Shown here one piece after another: positions 57,336 through 64,000 of a stretch of DNA of 64,000 nt. The notes beneath the pieces are model-generated. The model was not told the DNA's origin. It did not search any database and was given only the letters and a program-made list of their open reading frames with translations. Origin of the DNA: Annona cherimola (Eukaryota > Streptophyta > Magnoliopsida > Magnoliales > Annonaceae). Within the stretch, counting starts at the first letter, position 1; each line of letters begins with the position of its first letter. The position numbers were made by a program, and so were the translations under genes. The stretch is taken from NCBI GenBank assembly GCA_030490835.1, contig CM059972.1, forward strand, positions 40,155,452 to 40,219,451, given 5' to 3'.

Positions 57336-58259
57336 ATGGCTTCAAATACTTACCAATGGCTAAATGTAGAATTTTCAACACCAAGCACTTACAGTTTCCA
57401 TGGGTTTAATGATGCACTGGCACCCTCAGATCAATTCGCAAGTTTTAATTATCGAATGCAGGGAATGGATCATTCTTATTCAACTTACTATGATTTATGT
57501 GGAGGCGAAGGACATCTGTCAATTCAATGCATGTATTATTTAGCGTCTTTGGGCTATTATGAGCATTCAAATGATACACAGGGCTACCATGGATATTTGC
57601 AAGCAAGGAATATGATGCCTTTTGATTGTCAAGCACGGGAGTTTGAGGAGCCATCACTACCTGAAAGTAAGTCATCTCTGGAGGACATGTTCATGCAATT
57701 CATGAAGAGCCAGATGCAATTTAATGAGAACATGCAGAAGCAGGTGGAGCAATTGGCTACCGCAATCCAATGTCGGCATCAAGAACCGTCTTCCATTCAT
57801 ATTGAAGAAATTGCAAAAGAAGACAAGTTGGAACAGGACTGCGAAGTCACTCCAAGCGTTAATGAAGATATATCAATCGATGTGATAGAGCAACCTGTAC
57901 CTCAGTTCATTCTAGAACAATTGACCGAGCCAATGGAAAGCCAGGAAGAAGAAGAGAAAATCGATGAAGAAATAGAGGTTGATATATTGGAGAAAGTTGA
58001 AAATTGTCATATCAACATACCTCTAATTGGTCTTCCTGAAATTCAGGTGCAGCAATACTTAAATGATCGATGCATTGCCTTGGAAAGCAGCATCTTGAAG
58101 GCATCATCAATTCAAGACCCTGAGGAACAACTCTTCTATAGTCTCTATAAAATTCAAGAAAAGAGGCTAACTGATCCATTTGAAGAGGCTAAGAAGAGAG
58201 CTGAACTTCCAGTGCACAATCCGCTTGGAAGGAAGTTCGATAGAGTGGGAATTGGCTAA
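57336..58259 (+). CDS. Gag-derived protein of element D (307 codons)
   Basis: Open from ATG 57336 to TAA 58259. An upstream in-frame TTG at 57324 is not a credible plant start, and the homologous relic at 63065 starts at the equivalent ATG. Residues about 49-62 form a zinc-knuckle-like motif (YDLCGGEGHLSIQC) whose first Cys is replaced by Tyr. Then comes an Athila Gag C-terminal block (SSLEDMFMQFMKSQMQFNENMQ, about 112-133 shown in part; KQVEQLATAI), which is a probable coiled coil. An acidic Glu-rich middle follows, and the tail is more basic (DPFEEAKKRAELP). The capsid-forming N-terminal Gag core, protease and polymerase are absent. The product probably binds RNA or joins helper capsids; that is inference. 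Confidence 0.75.
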   Translation: MASNTYQWLNVEFSTPSTYSFHGFNDALAPSDQFASFNYRMQGMDHSYSTYYDLCGGEGHLSIQCMYYLASLGYYEHSNDTQGYHGYLQARNMMPFDCQAREFEEPSLPESKSSLEDMFMQFMKSQMQFNENMQKQVEQLATAIQCRHQEPSSIHIEEIAKEDKLEQDCEVTPSVNEDISIDVIEQPVPQFILEQLTEPMESQEEEEKIDEEIEVDILEKVENCHINIPLIGLPEIQVQQYLNDRCIALESSILKASSIQDPEEQLFYSLYKIQEKRLTDPFEEAKKRAELPVHNPLGRKFDRVGIG

Positions 58260-60609
58260 TCATAATGGGATGTCGGGCTGAAGACGATAAATTTAGCGCT
58301 GAATGGGAGGCCACCCATTACACTTTTTAATTTTTGTTTCAAGAATAAAGTAGTCATCTCCCAAGGCAAGGAAGGACAGGATTATCATGCTCAAATATGG
58401 ACTTTCAATCCATTTTCAAGTTGATAAATGATGGAATCAAGGAGTTTCAAGTTTATATTCATCATTTAAGACAAGACAATGTAGTTGGAGTGAGGTCCCG
58501 ACCTCAATTTTTGGTGCCCGGCGCCAAGTTTCGCAAAAGAATATGTTCTAGTAAGTTGGGATCAGAGAAATGGCGCCCCGACGCCATATTCCGGTGCCCC
58601 GACACCATATTTTTCAAGGAAATAACATGTTGCAACTTTTGAGTCAGTAAGTCGGCGCCTAGGCCTCAATTTTTGGCGCCTCGGCGCCACCCTCCTGCCA
58701 GCATAAAAAAAACCGCAAAACATGAGTTTTCAGCATGTCAACTTCAACTGGTCATAACTTTTGATCTCGGAGGAGTTACGGGAGCTACCACATATCAACG
58801 GAAAGAATTTTTCGAGCCCGTCGAGTTGAAAGTCATGGTTTGCTTAGTTGATATCATTTTCCATATCAAAATCCTCCATCTTTGCATATTTTGGGCCGTT
58901 GAAGTTCTACGCAATTTGTTTTACTGCTTTTAGTGAATCACTAATTTTATTACTTTAAATAAAATGTGTGCAAGTGGGTGGTTTGCATTTTTCATATATT
59001 TTCCGGCATGTGGACGTGTTTGTTGTGGGTAACCTTTTGGTTCAAGCTGTTCCATTATTTTATTATGGCTAAGAGTTTAAAGTAGTGGGGGAGGAGTTTA
59101 TGGACTGCACTTGTGGTATCGATAGTATCGCTTGAAACTTGAGTTGAATTGCCTAAGAAGAGCTTGTATGAATTAAACTTGGGGTGTAAAGACATGGAGA
59201 GTTGAGCTTGCAGTGCACTTTTTAATATTGTGCCGCTCATTCTTCCTTCTTCCTATTTGTGACATCGCTCTCAACCGCTCCCAACCAATGTGAGGCTGAC
59301 CAACTTGAAAAATCTAATGGCAACTCAGGCCGGTTTCTACAACTATCCAATCGGGCTATGGAGTAGTACTTTCGAAGACTCATGGAGGATTGACAGATTG
59401 ATATGAAGGCTGTACCACTATTCCCATCGACACCTCCCGAGTTCCGATCCTGATTTGGTCAATCTTCACATCAGCATGGTGAAGAAAGTGAGCGCGACAA
59501 CGACGACGACTCCTCCGCATCAGACACATAGGGGAGTACCTGTCCTTTCCATTTTATATTCCTTTTGTATTTCATTATCAGTTTATGATCATGTAGGGTT
59601 CATGTAGTTGCATGCATTGAGGACAATGCATCCCTCAAGTTTGGGGGGGTGTATAATTCTCATCCGTAGGTTTGTTTTTCATGTTTTGTTTAGATTGCAT
59701 GTTATGTTATTGAAAGTTATCTTATTTCAATCCATTTTGATGAAAATAGGCAAGGTTGAGAAAAATTTTAACTTGAAATTGAATTCATGAAAAATTGGCA
59801 ATTTAGATTAAGGACTATGTATAAAAGCAAGTTGCAAGTGACATGTGAAAGAATCAAAAGAATTTCATAGTACATTGTTATAATTCAATTTCATGCTAAT
59901 CTTTTCAACTGAAATGATAAGAATTGAGTTAAATAAATGTTAACCATGTGCTTTAAGGGAATTAATGGTCTCACAAATGGTACTACTTCACAAAATTTTC
60001 TTGCATCTTCAGTATCCCTACCAAGTTATTGGAATAATAAAAAGGGGTGACTGACCTAAGCTGAGTAACAGGGACTTGGCATCAACAAATGTCAAGGTTC
60101 ACGTAAAAAAGCAAAGAAAAGTTACAGTAATAACGCTTTAAAAAGAAAACTCTCCCCAGATATCCTGAAATATGGTGAGGGGAACCAAAAAAAAACTTCA
60201 AATAAAAGATAAAAATATCTCTCCAGATATTCTGAAATATGGTGAGGAGAGTTATGCAATAAGTTTGGGGGGAAAAGAATGTGCATTTAGGAAAAACGGG
60301 ATTAAGTGAATTAATGTCATGTTCTTTGACCAGAAAGTTATACTTAAGCCTTGGTTCACCTATTTTGTATTGATTTTCTAACCATTTTCTGTTGATCAAG
60401 AGAAGGATTAGCATGATGAAATTATTGCTCTGTACTAAAAATGCTATCATATACATGTAACTTGGTTCGAGAATGAAGAATGAAAATGCATGTCCTATTT
60501 TGAGAGATGGATAATTTTTCAAGTTTAGATTATTCTTGACCTTGTCAAATAGAGAGACGGATTCATTCATTCATTGTGTTTGCATGTGTTGCTCGAGGAC
60601 TAGCAACAT
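58260..60609 (+). other. Non-coding interior of element D
   Basis: 2.35 kb with no pol domain. Just after the stop is the Athila-type phrase GCGCTGAATGGGAGGCCACC. 58515-58690 carries clustered GGCGCC-type repeats. 59630-59655 is an internal polypurine tract (CTCAAGTTTGGGGGGGTG) nearly 1 kb before the real one. 60155-60260 has two copies of a ~30-bp unit (CCAGATATNCTGAAATATGG). Frames on the minus strand here are chance. Confidence 0.7.
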
Positions 60610-60624
60610 TTAAGTTTGGGGGTG
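60610..60624 (+). other. Polypurine tract of element D
   Basis: TTTAAGTTTGGGGGTG immediately before the 3' LTR, preceded by CTCGAGGACTAGCAAC, the usual context in Athila/Tat elements. Confidence 0.85.
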
Positions 60625-62238
60625 TGATAACTCGTATTTTTACGAGTTATCATGGCTCATTTCAGACTTGATTTGTGCATTAGTTCGAGAGATTAGGCTT
60701 AGTTTGCATTCATTTAGCTTAATTTTCATCCGCTTTGCATTTTAGGAGCATTATTTAGTTTTTAGGTATTTTTAGCATTATTTAGGCATTTTTAGTTCAT
60801 TTATTTAGTTTTTCCATCTTTTGCAGGAAGGACGGGACATATGAAGGCAAAGCGGGCGAGTCGAATGCAGATAGAGGCAAATCTGAAGCAGGTGGATGGC
60901 ACCCAAGCGCCACCTTTTTTTTCTTCTTGGCCATTTTCAGCACACACTCAACTTACAACATGGCTTCCAAGAAGTTGGCGCCTAGGCGCCAGCAAAGGGC
61001 GCCCAGGCGCCAGGCATGATCAGCCACAAGGTGTTAAGAAGAAGCTCCAAGCAAGAATAGTCCAGGGAGTTGCCGCTTAGGCGCCAGCTAGGGGCACCTA
61101 GGCGCCAAAGCATGGATTTCTAGGGTTTACAGAAAGCGTCCAAATTGCCCGGCACACAGAGAGTTGGCGCCTAGGTGCCAATATGCATCTGTACGCGCAA
61201 ACTTCAATGCGTAAGCTGCGCAAAGGGACTTTATAAATAGTTTCTAGGAGTTCCGAAGGCTGGATATAGAGACTAAAATAGGGAGTAGCTGCTGTGGAGA
61301 AAAGGAGGAAACCAAAGCTTCAAGGAAGGAGAGAAGAGCAAATGGAGATCCAAGCCATCACCCAAAATCCATTGAGTTTCATCTCCTCTTCTCATCTATC
61401 TCTACCTGTTTGTTATTCTCCTTGCTTGGGATGATTGTAAACTTGATTTTAATGGGAATTGAAGTCATGTTTATGGGCTGAACCTTCCTATGGTGGGAGA
61501 TATGTAGTATTTGAATTCATAGAGCTTATGATATTTGGTTTTCTTATGGTTGAATTAATAATATAGTTGTGCTGTGACTTATGTTGCTTGAGATTACCCT
61601 TATATATCGTGCTTAATGCGTTTACAAGCTTTGTAACCTTGTGGATTGATCTAATATTCAGATTCATGCTTGGAAAAGTGGAATTTGAATGAGATCATGT
61701 ATAAGGCACAGGTATTCTAGTTCATGTTGTGTTAGATGTTAATATGGATAGGAATATACCTATTAACCCTGTGTAATCTTGATTAGGTTATATGGTTATC
61801 AACATTGTTTTACTTTTATGCATGGGAACATAGCACATGACTAAAACTTGGTTAGGTTTGTATGTGTTGGAAGACATATATGAATATGAATGAACCTAGA
61901 TTAGTAATCTCTGCACAACTAACTTAATTGAAACCAAATAACATAGCTATGATTCAATGAATTCATATTCCTACCTATCTTAATCATCTCAAGGCAATAT
62001 CAGCAACATCCACACCACTCTGGTCATTTACTGCTTTGCTTAGTTTAGTTTAATTCAATTCTTTGAAACCAAATCTAATTCCTTTTACCAATTCACTTAG
62101 ACAATTAAGATTGAAGGTGCTAATCCATTTAACACAATCCTCGTGGAAACGATACTCTACTCATACTTTATTACTTGACACGACGCGTATACTTGCGTAA
62201 ATAGCGAGCAATTTAATAGATATATACGCAGCTCGTCA
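60625..62238 (+). repeat. 3' LTR of element D
   Basis: 1614 bp. It carries the same terminal palindrome (60625-60652), TATA box and GGCGCC palindromes (for example 60977-60990) as the 5' LTR. Length differs mainly through small indels in the GGCGCC-rich segment. Confidence 0.9.
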
Positions 62239-62910
62239 GATAGCAGGATTAAAGTTCTGAGGTATGTTGATGTGTATGTGAACTTAATTAGAATTTTAAG
62301 TTCCATGTGATTCAATGGTTGAATGTATGTATGTATGGATGTAAAATGTTAGGATTAAGTTAAGATGACTTTCATTGTAGAAAAGAATGATGAGATGCTA
62401 TGAATGAAATGACATGAAATTTTATTACAAGTGTATCGTCGCTTGTATGATGAATGATGTGGAATGTAAAGAAACGAATGAGGAAAAAAAAATTGGACGA
62501 GATCCAATTAAGAACCCGCCACGTGATCAGGACAACAATCCTGATTCACATTTACCAATCAATAAGATCTTGAGGTAAGAATGTGACGTCTCGGTTTGGG
62601 GCACCAAACATCTATAGTTTTAAGTCGAGATTTATAACTCTCAACTCTCCAATTATCTCCTCAAAGAAATCCACCAATTCCACTTTACTCAATAGTTTTT
62701 AGTTCAATTTGTTATTGCACAACACTTCATTTGACACAATTCATTAAATGGTCAAATTCGTAAATTGGCAAATGAAATTTTAGTTGTGTCATGCTTAGTT
62801 CTTCTTGCTTGTTGGATTTGACATTCTATATCATTTACTACTTGGTAGGCACATATGCTTGCATTAAAGTGAGCAAAACAATCAGGCCTATACGTGACTC
62901 ATTAAAATTT

Positions 62911-63333
62911 TGGTGTTATTACTAGGGAAGCAAGGCTAATCATAACATATAAATCTTTTCATTTGTTATTTATAGAATTTGTGTATATACTTCATATAGT
63001 ATTTTATTTATGTTAATTCATTTTTGATGTAATTTTATTTCAGGAGTTTTTATTTCCATAACTAATGACTTCAAATGCTTTTCGATGACCAAATGAAGAA
63101 TTTTTCACACTAAGCATGATGGGTATTCATGAGCTTGACACTACCTAGGCAAATCCAACCGAAGTTGCAGCTTTTGATAATCAAATTCAAAGCATAGTTA
63201 TTCTTATTTCAATTAGTTGTACTTAGTGTAGAGCAGAGGAACATACATTAGATCAATGTTCATATGACCTTGCATCAGTAGGTTATATGGATAGTTTCAG
63301 CTATGACCAGACTGATTCATATATGTATACAAT
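62911..63333 (+). pseudogene. Primer site and gag relic of element D'
   Basis: A decayed Asp-tRNA primer site (TGGTGTTATTACTAGGGA) is followed by a frame starting at 63065 (MTSNAF, compare MASNTY in D) with early stops. The zinc-knuckle region still shows both N-terminal Cys positions (SCT-stop-CRAEEHTLDQC). It confirms that D's reading frame is a family feature. Confidence 0.75.
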
Positions 63334-63336
63334 ATG

Positions 63337-63747
63337 CTTTCTTTAAAAATATTTAATTTGATTTTGATGATTAACAAACCTTTGAAATATCACTAAAAAT
63401 GATCTAATCAATATATGTAAATATGTTCGGATATTTTATCTCCAATTATATGTATAAAGATGAAAAATTAAAACAAATTAGGTTTCAAGAGCTCAAGTCC
63501 ATATATAACAAGTTCGACAAAGGGAAGTCTCAACCTAAGTTGACTTAGTCTGTAACTTTAGTAAAGTCTCAGCCCAAGTCAACTTCGCCTGTAACTTCGA
63601 AGAGATAGAAAAATGAAGTCTTAGCCCAAGTCAACTTCACTTGTGACTTCCTTAAATAACAAGGAGCTTCTAGAGCAGATTGCTCATACATTATATAGTG
63701 TAAATTTTTTTTTGTCTATTTTATTTTGGGTTGTTACTTTGGATCGA
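63337..63747 (+). repeat. Copia/SIRE-like LTR fragment
   Basis: Shares TTTTGATGATTAACAA and decayed AAGTCT/AAGTCA repeats with the solo LTR at 46733-48494. The left boundary is approximate; the fragment truncates the D' gag relic. Confidence 0.6.
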
Positions 63748-64000
63748 TGTTGGAGATCGAATTCAAAACTATTGGCATTTAAAGTAAATTAAGCATAATC
63801 TATGTTTTGATGATTAACAACTTAATTTGAGAAATTTTTAAGTACTAATGAGGTTGCTAAGTGTTGCTAAGGTTCGTAAAATCAAAGTTCAAAAGATAGC
63901 AGGTCAAGTCACAACCCCAAGTCGACTCAGCCATCGACTTAGGTCAAGTCGATACCCAAGTTGACTCCAGGAATGACTTCAAATGACACAAAATCTCTAG
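63748..64000 (+). repeat. Second copia/SIRE-like LTR, cut by window end
   Basis: Starts TGTTGGAGATC, followed by TTTTGATGATTAACAACTTAA and AAGTCGACT-type repeats from 63905. It continues beyond the window. Confidence 0.65.

Larger units (their letters stand above)
55608..62238 (+). mobile_element. Element D: Athila-like non-autonomous retrotransposon
   Basis: 6.63 kb on the plus strand inside K, flanked by GTTAG (55603-55607) and GATAG (62239-62243). LTRs are 1575 and 1614 bp, a few percent apart. It has an Asp-tRNA primer site, one open 307-codon gag-derived frame, about 2.35 kb of non-coding interior and a polypurine tract. It has no protease, RT or integrase, so it depends on an Athila-type helper. 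Confidence 0.88.
49925..62608 (+). mobile_element. Solo LTR K of the long-LTR family (interrupted by D)
   Basis: From TGTGATACCTTGACC at 49925 to GGGGCACCAAA at 62608, with perfect CATCT duplications (49920-49924 and 62609-62613). Without D it is 6.05 kb, longer than the other copies of the family. It belongs to the subfamily of G and of 42151-45429. Nothing in 49925-55607 codes for a recognised protein. Confidence 0.83.
48946..62904 (+). mobile_element. Old Athila-like LTR D' (interrupted by K)
   Basis: 48946-49924 and 62614-62904 together parallel the LTR of element D (for example GGAATATACCTATTAA-like and TGTGTTGGAA segments on the left; CACATATGCTTGCATTAAAG-like end on the right). It is followed by a decayed Asp-tRNA primer site at 62911-62928. 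It is strongly diverged, so it is older than K and D. Confidence 0.7.

Noticed and set aside
60082..60570. 162-codon minus-strand frame inside element D
   Set aside because: It is antisense to the element and within its non-coding interior; the apparent hydrophobic composition comes from AT-rich sequence.

Overview
The window is a repeat-dense, AT-rich piece of a flowering-plant nuclear genome, most likely a eudicot. The evidence is plant Ty3/gypsy clades with initiator-Met-tRNA and Asp-tRNA primer sites, a plant L1-type LINE, tRNA-derived and Au-like SINEs, hAT-like MITEs, and one intron-containing host gene of the plant-specific single-Myb-histone (TRB) family. The species cannot be named from the sequence. 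There are no bacterial features: no operons, CRISPR or phage. About 80-85% is transposable-element sequence.

Left part (1-13.6 kb): a chromodomain Ty3/gypsy family in several states of decay. Element A (1-1644) is a miniature derivative with a 784-bp non-coding interior. Element B (1943-6798, minus) is young: its two 595-bp LTRs look identical, it has a CATTA target duplication, and it carries one open 1078-codon frame. That frame encodes Gag, protease, integrase and chromodomain but no reverse transcriptase or RNase H. Scrambled head-to-head relics (10.1-12.9 kb) and a solo-LTR-like segment (13.09-13.61 kb) follow.

Middle-left (13.6-21.2 kb): the only host gene. Four exons of a TRB-type telomere-repeat-binding factor lie on the minus strand (16372-20317), covering the Myb domain and the linker-histone domain. 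The C-terminal coiled-coil exons are not found. MITEs (one nested in another), a GC-rich possibly organellar insert and an Au-like SINE lie around and inside it.

Centre (21.2-39.0 kb): a three-level nest of one long-LTR (4-4.4 kb) Tekay/Del-like family. Solo LTR G (duplication TAAAC/TAAAT) contains solo LTR H (ATTAC), which contains a deleted element F (ATAAC). F keeps a decayed gag-protease region and an extra, also decayed, reading frame between its primer site and gag.

Right part (39.4-64 kb): a SINE with a 15-bp duplication precedes a LINE relic. The LINE is split by a 7.2-kb composite whose two outer ends are both the same (U5) end of the long-LTR family, and which itself contains a copia/SIRE-like solo LTR full of AAGTCG hairpin repeats. 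Then comes an old Athila-like LTR (D') interrupted by solo LTR K, itself interrupted by element D (55608-62238). D is an Athila-like non-autonomous element with an Asp-tRNA primer site and one open 307-codon frame. The window ends in D' gag debris and copia-like LTR fragments.

The genes do not form a pathway. They record successive insertions: the D', LINE and MITE layers look oldest, then G and K, then H, F and D, with B probably the most recent.
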